A stretch of 64,000 bases of DNA from Clarireedia homoeocarpa. Its lineage: Eukaryota; Ascomycota; Leotiomycetes; Helotiales; Rutstroemiaceae. The position numbers and the translations under genes are program-made. How positions within the stretch are numbered: position 1 is the stretch's first letter; every line of letters starts with the position of its first letter. Where the stretch lies: NCBI GenBank assembly GCA_001465935.1, contig LNKV01000038.1, forward strand, positions 814,176-878,175, given 5' to 3'. Under the pieces are notes generated by a model, which saw only the letters and a list, made by a program, of their open reading frames with translations, searched no databases and was not told the origin of the DNA. Positions 12,490-26,300 of this stretch are shown piece after piece.

Positions 12490-13972
12490 CTCGTAGGTTC
12501 GAGGGAGTTCGTCGTATGTTCAGTCTCCTGTAGAATCTTACCTATACCTGCAGATATAGTCTCCGGAAAAATAAAGTTGCTCGTCTACATAGGAGGTGGG
12601 AAGGAATCTAGTAGACATGCGAAGAACGTCGCAATCCTGTTTAAGTACTCTGCTTCAGAATTCATGAGTGTCTTTCGCAGATCGAGGCCCTTGAAGTATG
12701 CCAGAAGCTTGTATGATTTCGTCGTGGCTGAAGCTGGTTACCGTTAGTCTCGTTGGACGGATTGTCTTGCTCAAGAGAATCCAGAAAAAGTCGAATCAAA
12801 ACCTGGGCCACAAGTCAGTTATTTCAGAATTCGCGATGGAATGACAGTTTCCATACCTAGCAGTCCAAAGGAAATAAAGCAAGCATTGTATCTTAGGCAG
12901 TCTAACAATTTGCGGTTGTATTTGAAGAGCGAAGACGTCCAGAATCCTTTCCTGGCGACGGTGTTTTTGCAGGAATTTTGGTCGACAGGAAGGTTTCCAA
13001 AGCGGAATATTGCAGGATCCGCTTTTCACAGATTCTTTTATTATTGGCCTCGATTTCCCATACTCTTTCAATGACTTGAGTGAATGCAAATTAACCTAAA
13101 AATTGCCTTACGACTTGGATAGACATGACCGAACATGTGATATAAATGTAAAGAATTCAATTCCTATAATGCACTGCGAGACAGATGAATGAACAAAGTC
13201 ATCGTAGCTGTACATACTTACTACATCCTGTTGTCCCACCATCCCCATCACATCACAACTGCGAGGATTTGCCAGTCATTGATTTTCAGCAGAAAGATAA
13301 TTTTCTGCACTCTGCGCTGTGCTTGTATTGCCACCTACCAGATATCAAAAAGTAGTTCATAATGAGTTGCTGCTGTTGAGCTTCGTTCAGACAAGCCGAG
13401 TAAATCTCTCTGCACTGGATTTGTCTGGGAAACCCCCCACAATCAATATCACACGCTCACACACGTTCTTATACCCATCCCGCGGATACTCCGGTCCCTC
13501 ATTGATGTGCGCAAAAACATTTGCTGAAATGTATTGACTTGAGAAAAGCCGTGCCGCCATTGCTCTTGCCCGAGTCGAATCACTTTACGACCGGCCATTT
13601 CCAGTATTTTGGCTCCATCTATCATCAGGATTTACAGTACTATCTATAGTCGCTCAAACTGTAATATTTGCATCCTGCACATCTACCGGGCTCAATGTGA
13701 CCATCAAAAAGTTGAGGCTGCCACTATATCTCGCCGCAACCCTCCTCAAAACCGCGATTCGGAATCCTACTTATCCATTGCCATAATGGACAGGTGTGTG
13801 AACATTTCTGAGCCTTTAGCCGTCATCACAAATTGGTGATTTGGGCAGCGATAGTCGAAAGTCATACCTCCTGCATTGCCTTTTAGCCGGCGTCGTAAGC
13901 CCAGAGCTACCGGGGAGAAACCCAACAAGGGCCCATGTGCTCATATAACAGAACTTTTCAACAGATATTTCT
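12490..13972. other. Intergenic, GPCR promoter side; no gene recognised
   Basis: About 1.5 kb between the start of the GPCR and the stop of the next regulator. Open frames are all under 100 codons and carry no motif. A long 5' leader or promoter for the GPCR is the simplest reading. Confidence 0.45.
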
Positions 13973-16394
13973 TCAAGCAGGCACATCATTCCAACCCCAG
14001 TCCCTCAACAATTGTTGCACTCGATAATCCGTTGCCCAACCAAGATCCTTCTCTATATTTCGCAACAAATTAAGAATAACTTGACGCTCACGTCTTTCCG
14101 TCAAGCATTGCCCCGCAACAAACAGGGGCTGTACCTGATGTATCCTCACGGAACCTTCTGGTCTACCCAGCGCAATTCCAAGGATTTCATGACTATGATA
14201 CCTTGTTTCCATTTCAATAGTTCTATAAGAATGAAGCCTATTTGCTACGGTAGATCGTCGGGTCGTTGATTCATGAGGTTTGTTAATTGAAAGAAGTATC
14301 TTCGTGAAATGATAAGATTGCATCGTGGAACCACACATCGGGATGCTATACCATATTTCAGAGAAAACAGCTCGAGGTGAGTCTGGAGGGATGCTACCAT
14401 CGGTGATTTTAGGCAGACGTGCACATGGCTTAAACGTCTCAGGGAGACCTTGATACCAGATATCCAACTCCTTAGCCAGTTCATGCCATCTCTCAAGTAA
14501 TGTCATCTGATTGATCCCGAAGACAGCTGACGGACTACCTTTGTCTTGGGGGTAGACATTGTCAATAGAATCTCCGGTAGCGAGGAAATTGACAATTTTT
14601 GACATGAGCCATACCAAAGCATTAGAGATCATATCCTCGCGCATGGATAGTTGACTCTCGGAGTTTAGATCGACTCGGTTACTTGGCATGACGAATCCTT
14701 GATCGTCTAGTAACAGCCCTGCAGCTCTCCAGAGGTCCCAATCTTCTGTATTGAGTCGTGTTTGGCCTTCATTAATAACTATAGCATAATTAGACACTTC
14801 ATGACAAGTGGGAACGAAAATAACTCACAGGCAGCTAGGAAGTCTTGGCGAGCGAAGTTCCAGAATGTAGCTCTGCGAGCGGTCGACGGCTTCATTCGTT
14901 CTGCCAATGACCCAGGTGTGGAAGGAGAGCGTAGGGGCATCATTCCTTCTTTATCGGCAAGGTCAAATAGGGATTTTGTGCCGCTAAGATGTCGAGACCA
15001 TGCTACATTTGCATTATCTAGAAATTCATAGACACATAATATCGCTGCGGATGCGATTGTTTCATCTGCGTCGTGGTAGACTGCTCTGGATAATCGACGG
15101 CGCTTTTTTCCCGAGCCTTGGATAGCTTGTGGTGACTGAACATTCCCGGGAGTATTAAATCGATCATCTGCCATTGGCGTTATCGGGGTTTCTTGACTGC
15201 CTGAATGCGACAGCTCCTCCATCAGTAGCGAGATCGCTTTGTCGTAATATTTCGCGCCAATGTAGATCCAGTCAACATTCTCGGCATTCCGGTACAGCTC
15301 CATATTTGCCTGATCACTCACTATACCACCCACCACTGCCTTTCGTCCTCCAACACGACCTAATTGTTTTGCAGCGTAGGCACATACCGAGTACTTGAGC
15401 AGTGGATTCGATACGGCGAGTACGGGAACATGATGTGCGAAGTAGCATCCGAGGTCAAAAAGATCCATCCTAGAACGATCTTCCATCAATAATATTCTAA
15501 GCTTGGTATATAAATTCCTTACCATTGTCCTGTTGTTTCACCAAAATGACGTAACAGGAATGCGACCTCGTGCTCGGTAACGCTGTCGACATCGCTAATG
15601 AAGGGATTCGAATTCGAAAATGGGTTCACAGATGCGTCGACCAGAGGGGAAGCTGTGTGCAAAGGTTAGCAGCATTCCTTCATACCGGTGGGCTTCATAC
15701 TCAATGGTGCTTCTGATCCAGTAGGGTTCAGAATGAAGTCTAGATTATTGGCAGCATGTTGTGGGGTATTGATACTCCGCGGTGATTGGATAGGCGCGGA
15801 TAGATATCGCATGTATTGCATATTCGTTGTCGCTGCGGTCGATAAAGCTTCCAGCCCAGGAGCGCCGTATGAGGATAGGTCGTAAGTATTTTTGCTTGTA
15901 TCTTCCGGCGGAGTGGGAGCACCGGGTGGGTGAAGTTGCTCTAGTTCTGGAGTATCTTCCATGTTGAAAGGATCGGTGACATGGAAAAAAGTTACTGTCA
16001 TTCGGGTGTCAATGTAGATTCTGGAGACAAGAGTACACGACAAGCTTCTCGGAGGTCTTACATTTCTTCGGCACATCGACCCAAATACTCTCCTCATCAA
16101 ATGTGTTTCTGTATGCATAGAATGCGCCCAGCTTCCCATCCCTCTTACCACTTCCAACATCCTCACCACCGTTCATTGAAGCATTTTGCTGATGACGAAA
16201 CACCACTCCATCGCTCGGGATACATTGTCGCGAAGCTTTCCTGCATTGGCCACATTGAGGCTTCACTTCGTCACATTTGAGCTTTCTTTGGCGGCAGGTT
16301 TGACTATGAAGGAAAGAAAGTTAGCAGGCTATGAGAAAATATAGAAAATGAGTGGGAAAGAGCTATATACCTACCATCCTGTACGAGACCGCAT
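13973..16394 (-). CDS. Zn(II)2Cys6 transcription factor with fungal-specific domain
   Basis: Six exons, 16375..16394, 16062..16303, 15701..15994, 15523..15652, 14829..15469 and 13973..14778, give 710 residues. The first exon has only 20 nt and encodes MRSRTG plus the first bases of the leading zinc cysteine. The cluster is CQTCRQRKLKCDEVKPQCGQC...C (CX2CX6CX6CX2CX6C). Then come a conserved acidic patch (WVDVP..LTFFHVTDPF), the HEVAFLLRHFGETTGQWMDLFDLG segment that opens the fungal-specific TF domain (PF11951-like), and the C-terminal signature EMETRYHSHEILGIALGRPEGSVRIHQVQPLFVAGQCLT. Intron 3 has two in-phase GTATGA donors 15 nt apart (48- or 33-nt intron). A nuclear DNA-binding regulator; the target genes cannot be read from the sequence. 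Confidence 0.88.
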
Positions 16395-17598
16395 TGCCAC
16401 AAAAGTAGCATTGTCCCCATTTACAGTTTCTTGACAGTCGTAAATGATCTTGTCGATGCGCGTACGAATATCTCATGAACATCGTGAGATTTTGCATATA
16501 GGAAGTGGTAACAAGTTCAGTGGTCAAGCTTACAAACTACGCACTGTGTACCTACTGCGACCTTTCCCCACTGTAATTTGAGATTCCAGAACTTTTTAGT
16601 AGTGAACAGGCTGTAGGTGGGCTGCTTATGCTCGGTGGCCTCTACTTCGGGTTATCTCTCGGGTCGGGTCTGCTGTTCCGGATCACTAGGCTGCATTGAT
16701 CCTAGAGCTTCAGCCACTGCAAACGACCTCTGCGTGCCCCGCCTCGATTAATCGCGAATATATTATATCGACATTTTGTTAAAAAGCGATTAGGACAGCA
16801 GCAGAGATAGCACTGTAAGTATGTAGCAGTTCATAAATGGGTTAATCTGACTATTTCCTAGTTTCGGGACACTTTTGCAGACGGTCTGATTGACTTCTAA
16901 GAGAAACAAAATCCATAGAACGCGATCACAGTCTGCCCCCTTTACTACACGAGTTTTGACCTCGTCGACAAGCCCTTGTTCTCCTTTTCCCTGACCGATC
17001 TGAATTTTCTTCTCAAATCCGAGCCAGAAGATCGGAAACGTCGTCGCAGACTAGGTCGCTTCGGCGGCGATCTTGAGGAAGGGAAGAGGTCGAGGGGTGA
17101 AGACGAGAGTATTCGAACCTAGGACAAAGTTACGTGTGTTACAACCAGACGATAATTTACCTGCAGCCTGGCGTTGGGGACCAGACGCAACGAGCAAAGA
17201 TGTAGCGGAGTTCCATTGGCTGGTAAGGTGGGATCAATGACACAAGGGGGATTGCTTAGTTCACCAGTGAGTATACTAACTATCCGACCAACTCCAGAAC
17301 TTCGATATTCGACTAGAATATATGCTTTTGAGATCTCCATTCTAGTAAGTAAGTATATGAGTTCTAATTTCCAAACTTCACTTGGACAATCAGATATAAA
17401 TTCCCAATGTCCAGATCTCGCTTGAACAATTAAAATCCAGAAGTTGATCGGATAGTTAGTACAGCTACTGGTGGCTATTCATACAAGAATTGATTTTGAT
17501 CGCGGCGAAGAGTTCTAGGGTTCTTACGCCAGTGACGCAATCCTTAGGTAAGTGCAGAACATATATCCCTTCCAATATTATATCTTCACTTTGAGCTT
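16395..17598. other. Intergenic, no gene recognised
   Basis: Upstream region of the preceding regulator and downstream side of the transporter remnant. Frames are short and unconvincing. Base composition drifts toward AT on the right, approaching the island. Confidence 0.45.
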
Positions 17599-18483
17599 CT
17601 AACCTGTCTTTCCTATTCGCGCAACCACTAAAGCCATAGCACCTACAACTATGCTCGTCGCAGCCCAGATTTGTGCTTCAAAGAAGCGATTCCTGTCCGC
17701 TCGTATCAATACACCAGCAATTGGACTTCCTGTCAGGCATGCAAACGCTACTACACTGAAAACTATTCTTATTCTTGTCCCAATTTTATCTAAATCTTCT
17801 GTGAAAGCGGCTAGTGATACTGCGAAGAGCGATTGTATAGCTGATGCAATGAATTTATATATCGCTGTATATACGTATAGTCCTCGATGTAAACTTCCTA
17901 CACTAATCCAGTAATAAAGAATTAAAGCACTTATTATAGCTGTGGGAATAGCTGTATTTAGTGGGCCAAGCCAATGTGATGCGATGAGGCTAGGGAGGAC
18001 GCGACTAGGGACACCTAAACTATTTGTTATAAGAAGGATGTTTATAGAGTCGAGCGGAGTAAATCCAGTATACTTATAACTGTATATACCAATCTATATA
18101 AGGTTTGTTAGTATAAAGATACGGGTATAGGTTATAGGAATAACGTACGTAGTAGAAGGCGAAGTAGATAGCCTAGTATATAAAGAAGAAGTCTGCTACA
18201 GAGAAGATATAAGGTACTTCGGTGAAGGTATTCCAGTCGCCCAACGGCCCGGGCTTGCGAGGGGGTATACGAACGCGAGAATCAAGTTGATCGTTGTGGA
18301 AATTATAAGTGTAACGAAACCTATATAACGAATAGTCCAGCCGAATCCTATTTGTATTCAGTACGATTTTTTCAAGCAAAAGAAGTTATAAAATACTTAC
18401 CGAGACGCGGGAGAAGTTTCTGTACTATAACAAGATAGACCAGACTTCTTAAACTGGCTCTGGAAGTAATAATAACGACTACT
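17599..18483 (-). pseudogene. Monocarboxylate-transporter-like MFS gene, 3' half
   Basis: Two introns can be recognised, 18348..18400 (GTAAGT) and 18094..18148 (GTACGT, ACTAAC). With these removed, the minus strand reads as the C-terminal half of a fungal MCT-type major facilitator: QKLLPRLGFGWTIRYIGFVTL, then PPRKPGPLGDW, AIYFAFYY, GPLNTAIPT, TRIRIVFSVVAFACLTGSPIAGVLI, and a terminal ARIGKTG before TAG. Two lesions are visible: a frameshift near 18262-18272 and a TAG at 18173-18175 where the family has Trp. Upstream, coding similarity ends at the edge of the AT-rich island. The matching 5' half is about 19.5 kb away at 37.9-38.5 kb on the same strand. Confidence 0.8.
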
Positions 18484-21229
18484 AATAGATTTTTCTCTTT
18501 AAAGTATAAAGATAGTAATAGTTTATATAATAAATAGAACTTATAATAATAAGAGCTTAGACAGAGTCTTTACTTATTATTACTAAATATAGAGCTATTA
18601 TATAAAAATTATTATAAAAATATAAATCTTTTTTTTCATTATAGAATTATCTATAATTTAATTTAAATTTATATTTTTAAATTTTTATTATAAATTTTAT
18701 CTTTTAAATTATATAGAAATAGTTAGATTATAAAATATTAATAATTAGAAATTAATAATATTATTAGAAATTTATTATTGAAAATAATTATATAAAGAAT
18801 TAATAATAATAATAATAAATAAATAAATTATAATTAAAATTAAATATAAAACTTTATATATTAAAGAAAATTATTTAATTATATAAATTTTTATTATTTA
18901 TTATTTTAAATATTCTATTAATTCTATTTATTAAAATTATTAAAAAATAATAAAATATTTTTAATTTCTTTTATATTATTTTATTTAAAAATATTTTCTT
19001 TTTAAAATATTATTTCTTTTAAAAATATTTTAATAATTATTAATATTTTTTTTATTTTTATATTAAAAGTTAAAATATATTAATTATAAATAATTATTTT
19101 CTAAATTTAAAATTCTTTAATTATTATATAATTAAGATTATAATAACTTTTTAAATATAAATCTTTATATTATAATTTTATTATTTTCTTATTTAATTAT
19201 ATTAATTAAAAGTTAATAAAAATTTTAAAATTTTAAAATATATTTAATAATATTTTTTTTAAAAAACTTAAAATATTTTAAAATAAATTATTAAAAATAT
19301 AAAATATATTAATTTAATTTTAAATATTTATATAAAAATAAAAATAAAAAATAAAAAATTTAAAATTATAATTTTATAATTAAAAAAATATTTTTTTAAA
19401 CTTTTTAATTTTAATTATTTTTTTAATATTATTTATAATCTAAATTATATAATAGTTTAAAAATTTTAAATTTAAAAAATAATTATTTATAATTAATAAA
19501 TATTAATTTTTATATTTAAATTATAAATAAAATATTTTTTAAATAATTATTTTATTAATATTTTTATTTAAATTTTATTAATTATTCTTTATTATAATTT
19601 ATTTGAAATTTTAAATAAATTTTTAAAAAAAATTTATTTTATTTTATTTATATATTTAAAAAAACTAATAATTATAAAAAATTTAATTTTTTAATTTTTT
19701 TTATTTAAAAATAAAAATTAATATTAATTTTCTTTAAAAAAACAATTATATATATATTATATTTTTATTAATTTTTAATTTTATTTTTAATTTTTTTTTT
19801 AAAAATATAATAATAAATTTTTTTTCTTTTTTAAAAACTTTATAAAATATATTATAAAATAATATAATCTTTTTATTATTATTATTAAAATTATTATATT
19901 TATAATATTAAATTACTTTTATATAATTTAAAAGAATAAGTATTTATAATATTAAATAAAAATATTAAANNNNNNNNNNNNNNNNNNNNNNNNNNNNNNN
20001 NNNNNNNNNNNNNNNNNNNNNNNNNNNNNNNNNNNNNNNNNNNNNNNNNNNNNNNNNNNNNNNNNNNNNNNNNNNNNNNNNNNNNNNNNNNNNNNNNNNN
20101 NNNNNNNNNNNNNNNNNNNNNNNNNNNNNNNNNNNNNNNNNNNNNNNNNNNNNNNNNNNNNNNNNNNNNNNNNNNNNNNNNNNNNNNNNNNNNNNNNNNN
20201 NNNNNNNNNNNNNNNNNNNNNNNNNNNNNNNNNNNNNNNNNNNNNNNNNNNNNNNNNNNNNNNNNNNNNNNNNNNNNNNNNNNNNNNNNNNNNNNNNNNN
20301 NNNNNNNNNNNNNNNNNNNNNNNNNNNNNNNNNNNNNNNNNNNNNNNNNNNNNNNNNNNNNNNNNNNNNNNNNNNNNNNNNNNNNNNNNNNNNNNNNNNN
20401 NNNNNNNNNNNNNNNNNNNNNNNNNNNNNNNNNNNNTTATTATTAATTTTTAATATTAATATTTTTTTAATATATAATATTATATTTATTAATTATTTAT
20501 AATTATAATTCTTATTTATATAATAATATATAAAATATTTATATTTATTTTTTTAATAATTATATTTTTTAATAATATATAATTTTTTATATTTATATAA
20601 TATTATTATTTTTTTATATATAAATATTTTTTTTATTATTATTTTAAATCTTTAAATATTTATTTAAATTTTTAATAACTTTTTATTTAATTTAAATTTA
20701 ATATTTTTAAAAAAGTTTAAAGAAATTATATTTAATTATTATTAAATTCTTACTTTTAATAATTATTAAATATATATTTTAAAGAACTAAATTAATAATC
20801 TTTTTATAAAGATTATTTTTATTATATATATTATTTTTTTACTTTTAATTTAAATTTAAAAATCGATTTAATAATTAATTAATAATTTAAATAAATTAAA
20901 ATTAAAATTCAATAAAATAGTAATAATTATTTAAAATATTTAAAATATTTTCTTTAAACTTTATTTAATTATAATTAATTTATTTTTATATATAATTTTA
21001 AAATTAAATTAATATTTCTTAATTATAAATTATATAAATATAATTTTCTTTTAAAATATTATTTATTATAAATAAACTTTAATAATTAAATAATAATATT
21101 TATTTATAAATATTTATATTTTTTAAATAATATTAATTTTTAAATAATAATATTATTTTTTTTTATATAATAATTTTTTATTTTATTATTTTATTAAATT
21201 ATTTAACTAGTTTTTTAATTTAAAATATA
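18484..21229. repeat. Extremely AT-rich island DNA (left block)
   Basis: Nearly pure A/T sequence with long A and T runs, almost no G or C, and no usable frames. This is what saturating RIP leaves of old repeats. No element can be identified. It contains the assembly gap at 19970-20436 and ends at the target duplication of the outer LTR element. Confidence 0.8.
19970..20436. other. Assembly gap (467 N)
   Basis: A run of 467 undetermined bases inside AT-rich DNA. The true size is unknown, so all island distances are provisional. Confidence 0.99.
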
Positions 21230-21234
21230 TAAAA

Positions 21235-21265
21235 TGTGACGATTCGTACGGAATCGTACACGTAG
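21235..21265 (+). repeat. Outer element 5' LTR, first part
   Basis: The first 31 bp of the 187-bp LTR. The last five bases, CGTAG, are the target duplicated by the inner element and recur at 27895-27899. Confidence 0.85.
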
Positions 21266-21480
21266 TATGATGATTCTGACCAAATTATCACGATACTATA
21301 TAAGAACATGACCTCTATGGGGGTGAGTCAGACATCAAGTATGCAAGCATGCATTAGCATACACGTGATTAAGCACATGATCTCTTCCTGTATATAAGCC
21401 TTCGGATCCTTATGATCCTCTTAGCTCTGTAGTTGTTAATTCTAAGGTCATTCAGTGTCTTAACTGGCAGTCTCGTCACA
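21266..21480 (+). repeat. Inner element 5' LTR (215 bp)
   Basis: Starts TATGATGATTC (TG mutated to TA) and ends GTCTCGTCACA. A TATATAA box lies at 21391-21397. The putative R region starts 40 nt later with AGTTGTTAAT at 21431-21440. Confidence 0.88.
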
Positions 21481-21482
21481 TT

Positions 21483-21492
21483 ATTAACAACT
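21483..21492 (+). promoter_or_regulatory. Primer-binding site complementary to the element's own LTR
   Basis: ATTAACAACT, two bases after the 5' LTR, is the exact 10-nt reverse complement of AGTTGTTAAT in the LTR at 21431-21440. No tRNA 3' end match is evident. This is the layout of Tf1/sushi-type self-priming, in which the 5' end of the transcript folds back to prime minus-strand synthesis. Confidence 0.65.
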
Positions 21493-21677
21493 CACTTATC
21501 CCTTCGGCCGCGTTGACGGCCATCCAAATAATATCAATACTCAATCCCTCCTTGCCTTTGAATCTCTTCTTTAAGGATTCCCTGAGCAGTAGGAGTAGAC
21601 CTATTCCGGCCTCGCCGACGTATAGTATTACCCCCGAATCACCTATTCTATATAGTCTCTAAGGACTTATTACGATA

Positions 21678-23340
21678 ATGTATCGAATACCCCCTAACCA
21701 ACCTCAAAACAGAGGCCAGGCAGGTTGTTCTACATCGGTTGAGCAAGCGGGCTCGCCTTCTCGTAGTACTTCGCAAGGCACTACTACTATTCTTGATACC
21801 CAGCTTGGTACTCAAGATACTCTTGAGGCTAGCTAAGCAACACTCCAAGCTATATACTAAGTAGGAGATAAGTCCGCCTCGGATTCTCAATATTACTCCC
21901 CTCCTTTTGCACAACCCCCTACAACTCAATAAAGCTATTTGCAACCATCTACGACCCCTGCACCTCAACTTAGCCAAAATATAGACGCTGGTCGTCGACG
22001 TCGAGGCAAGGGCAAAGGAAAAGCGGTTCAAAGAGCTCTTTCAGTTGTATTATCCACTAACTCAATAACGGCACTAATAGTCCAAATAATAAAGATGCAA
22101 GCCCAATTCTAAGCGCAACTGATAGTTTAAAATACCAAGTACACTACGCTGGCAGATCAGATTAAAAAACAGTTATTGCTTTAGTCGACAATTGAGTATA
22201 ACTTGTCTAGTACCCCCTAGCTATTACCTCCACGTCAGTTGTATAGCTCGCAACTACCTACTCCCCCACGCTAAAATAATACGACTCTAGTAGTATCTAG
22301 CTACGTGTTATTTAAGGTCTTATATTTGGCTAATAAACTCTCCGATAGAAAAAAGCCTACTGCTCGGCTATAGAGAAAGCTTGTTACAGATCGAATCAGC
22401 TAGTACGAGTATAGCTTTGTTAATAATAGTACTAAACGCTTATTTGTACTAGACCAATTGGAAGGCTTGGCCCTCGAGTATTGTGAAGGATTGTATATCC
22501 AAGATAATATCATATCCGAGTAAATAATCAATAAGGTAGCTAACTTCCTAACAGATCCGGCTAAGTGCTAGTATACCCAAGATGTATATATACACCTCGT
22601 CTAACTCGAAGGCCAGCTCTTCGAGCTATTTTATTAGCAGTTCGAGCTCTTGGCAAGTATTGCTAGCAAGATCAACTCAAAGGATAAGTATCAAGACCTT
22701 ATTAGAAAGCTGAATAATGATTATCGAATACGTTCGCTTATAGGTCGTCTTGGAAGTAAGGATTATAAGGCCGATGTATAAGTGCTTCAGTATCTAGATA
22801 TAAATGATACTAGTATTGCAGCAAGCAAGTAAGCCTGACAGGCCTCTGCTAAAGCAGTGGCGACCGCAATAAGCTGTCGAGACCGAGCTGCCACTTATAC
22901 CAAGAGCCGGCAAGTACTCCAAAGCCAACCCGGTACTCTAGTTGCCACTCCACCTGCTTATATAGGATAGTCAACTCTACCTTCCAACGTACTACGTCAC
23001 TTCTCCCCTGGTCAAAGGGCTACCCCGCCAGTTGGTAGCTTCACTCGAAGCTCCCCCTCTCCTGCTTTCAATGCTCGAGCCCAGACCCCCTGCTATATAG
23101 TGGGTGAAGTCGAGTATAAGTCTTATAAAGATATAATAGAGGAAATAGAGGAAGAAGATGATATCCCGGCTGAAGCCTAGGCTGAAGCTGTAGCTTATAT
23201 GAAGTAATTAGAAGTGGATTGAGTAAAAGACGGTGTTTAGGCAAAGACTCCTTTCTAGGTAGCTTAAGAGATATAAGATACTTGGATTTGACTAAACTGA
23301 TAGGCGGAAACTATATAACAATATTATATAAGCTAGTAAA
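21678..23340 (+). pseudogene. Inner element gag-like region
   Basis: An ATG at 21678 opens a Gln/Ser/Thr-rich frame (MYRIPPNQPQN...). The same frame is recognisable at 22683 and 23100, where an acidic EEIEEEDD stretch ends the region. It is interrupted by TAA, TAG and TGA codons that fit C-to-T changes in Gln and Arg codons. No zinc knuckle is seen. Pol lies in a different frame, so the native element used either a frameshift or separate frames, unless an indel has intervened. Confidence 0.6.
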
Positions 23341-26300
23341 AAGTAGTATCTTCTATTAAACCAAAGCTCTTATTAACTCCGGAGTAAATAGTTTTATACT
23401 AATTGATGTTTCTTTCCTTCAACGACTTTATTATAGTCTTAGGCCTATAATCAAATACTTGAAGACGCCTTTATAGGTTAAGGGATATAATAGCTAGAGT
23501 AGACTTCTAATTACCTATTATACTTTAATAAACTTTATAATCGATAATCGTATTTAATTATTTACTCTTTTTCTAATCACTTACTTAGGTATATATACAG
23601 TAATACTAGAATGTAAATAGCTTGCTGAGAATCGAGTACTGGTCGACTACGTTTAAAGATATTTTATTTAGTTTAAGGACTTGCCTATCTTCTAAATATA
23701 TATAAGAACTTATAATATTGAGGCTTGTTTGTATGGGCCTGAGGCAATAAACAAGGTCTATCAAGCCGATATAGAGTGTCGAGACCGAAAATTTAACTAG
23801 AATAACCCAGACTTAAAAATTTATCGGAAAAAGCTGTTTTTTATTAGTGCGGTTATTACTAAAAAGCAATGTATAAACGGAAAAATATTAAATTTACCCG
23901 TTATATATTTATTACCTACCTCGAGGCAACTCTGCCTAATATCTCAAGCAAATACTTAGTTTCCTCTACTAAAGACGAAGTTATCCTAGTTAAAAAATAG
24001 CTTATCCTATAAGGCCTAGGTTAAGTGTTCTATTATCTATATAGAAAAAGAGCTAAAGCTAGTCGAGCCTATAGCTCCTATACTTAATACTGAGTCTAAG
24101 AGACTCTTAAAGCCTCTCTGGATCCCCCCTATATAATATAAGCTAAGTGCTATAAAGATATATACGATCTCCGCTATAGCGATAAACTATATTTGTAAAA
24201 GGGACAATGACAATAAGCTTTTTATAGTTATTCTATAAGAGGTTAAGAGTCTAATTAACTAGTAAAAAGAGTAGTAAATATCTAAGTAAGACTTAGTTAC
24301 TCTAGTCGTATAATTGCTAGCCTCGACTAACCGTTCTACTATTATATATTCCCTTATAAATATTGATGCTGAACTATCTATACTGGCTAAATATATAGTA
24401 TATATATATATATTCTCGAAGTCTGAGTCTAATCTCCTTCCACCTTATCGCCTATATAACTATAAGATCTAATTAGAAGGTGATAGAGAAAAAGCTCTTA
24501 AGTATAGCCCTCTTTATAAGATATCGCTAGAAGAGCTGAAAGTAGTTAAGGAATATATTATAGATAACTTACTTAAAAGCTTTATTGAGCTAAGTCAAGT
24601 ACTTTTTATAGCTTCTATCTTGTTTATGAAAAAGCCTAATAGCTCTTTTTGTTTATATATTGATTTCCGAGTTCTGAATACTCTTACTTGTAAGGATAGA
24701 TACTTACTTCTATTTATTAATAAGACTTTAGCTAGGCTTTCAAAAGTAAAGGTCTTTATTAAACTGGATATCTGTTAAGTATTCTATTGTATTTATATAG
24801 ACCTGGCCTCTAAAGAGTATATTATATTCCGAATCTAGTATAGTATTTATAAGTGTAAGGTTATACCTTTTGGATTAACTAATAGTCCGGCTATATATCA
24901 GTATTATATAAATAATATTCTATTTGATTTTCTTGATATTTTTTATATAGCTTATCTTGATAATATCTTAATTTACTCGGAAAATAAACTTGACTATATA
25001 GTCTATATTATCTAAGTACTTCAGCGACTTAAGGATGCCGGTTTGTAAGCTGATCTTAAGAAATACAAGTTCAATATTAAATATACAAAGTACTTTAGCT
25101 TTATTATTTTAATCGACGGTATCGAAGTTGATCTCGAAAAGGTTGCTGTTATTTAGGAATAGGTATATCCGACTATACTTAAAGGTGTTTAGTTATTCCT
25201 AGGCTTCTGTAACTTTTATTGAAGATTTATCCGCGACTTTAGTATAATTGCAAAGTCTCTTATCAATCTGATAAAGGCTGTAACTCGCTTTGACTTCGAT
25301 GCTAGCTACTAGTAGTTATTTGATATACTTAAGGAAATACTGACCTCCGTCCCGCTCCTATAGTATTATAATTACAACCTCCTTTGTATACTCGAAACTG
25401 ATATATTAGACGGAGTTGTAGTAAGTGTACTGTTCTAGAAATATAGTGATAACTAGTTCCTAGTTGTATACTTCTCAAAAACGATGTAATCGGTTGAGCT
25501 TAACTATAAGGTTTATAATAAAGAAATACTTGCGATTATAAAGTTATTCTCGTACTAGTGTGCCGAGCTAACAAGTACTCTGTACTAGATCCGAGTCTAT
25601 ATTGACTACAAAGCCTTGGAATACTTTATAATAACTAAAGTACTTAATGCCCGGTAAGCTCGATAGGTCGAACTTCTAGTTGATTATTATTTCCTTATTG
25701 TATATCGCCCTAACAAGGACAACTTTGTAGTAGACGCTCTTACTTAGAAAGAAAACGAATTGGGTTTTCAAAATAAGTTTAAAAAAGAGTGATATATCTA
25801 GCAATTGCTTAAGGATGAGAAGCTAGACCCCTGGATTTTAGCTTTCTATATATACGACTATTTTAACGAATCTGCCTTCGAAGTGAATACCCTTACGAAT
25901 TCTATAAGTTTTATTGATCTAGTTATCTATATTTTACAGGCGAACCGCGATTATAATTCCTTGTAAACTTTACGAATTACGGCAAATCGAGGAGAATCAA
26001 AGTCTAAATCTAGGTTCGAAGTCAAGGAAGACTTATTACTTTATAAAAGCCGTCTTATTGTCTTTGATACTAAGAACCTAAAGACCTTTCTTATTCGCGA
26101 AGTATACGACTCTGTTACTATAGTTTATCTAAGTATCAAGAAGACTTACTTGCTTTTTAAGGAGTATTACTACTAATACTCTATAAGGAATAATATTACT
26201 ATATACGTCTGTAATTGCTATATATATTGTTGAAGCTCAGTTCCGAGAGATAAGATACTCGGACTGCTCTACCTATTGCTAGTTCCGATCTATATATAAG

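Noticed and set aside
17651..17914. Plus-strand 87-residue frame
   Set aside because: Antisense of the transporter 3' half, whose minus-strand translation has clear family motifs.
21648..22031. Minus-strand 127-residue frame in the inner retroelement
   Set aside because: It is antisense to the gag frame that starts at 21678 and has no family similarity.
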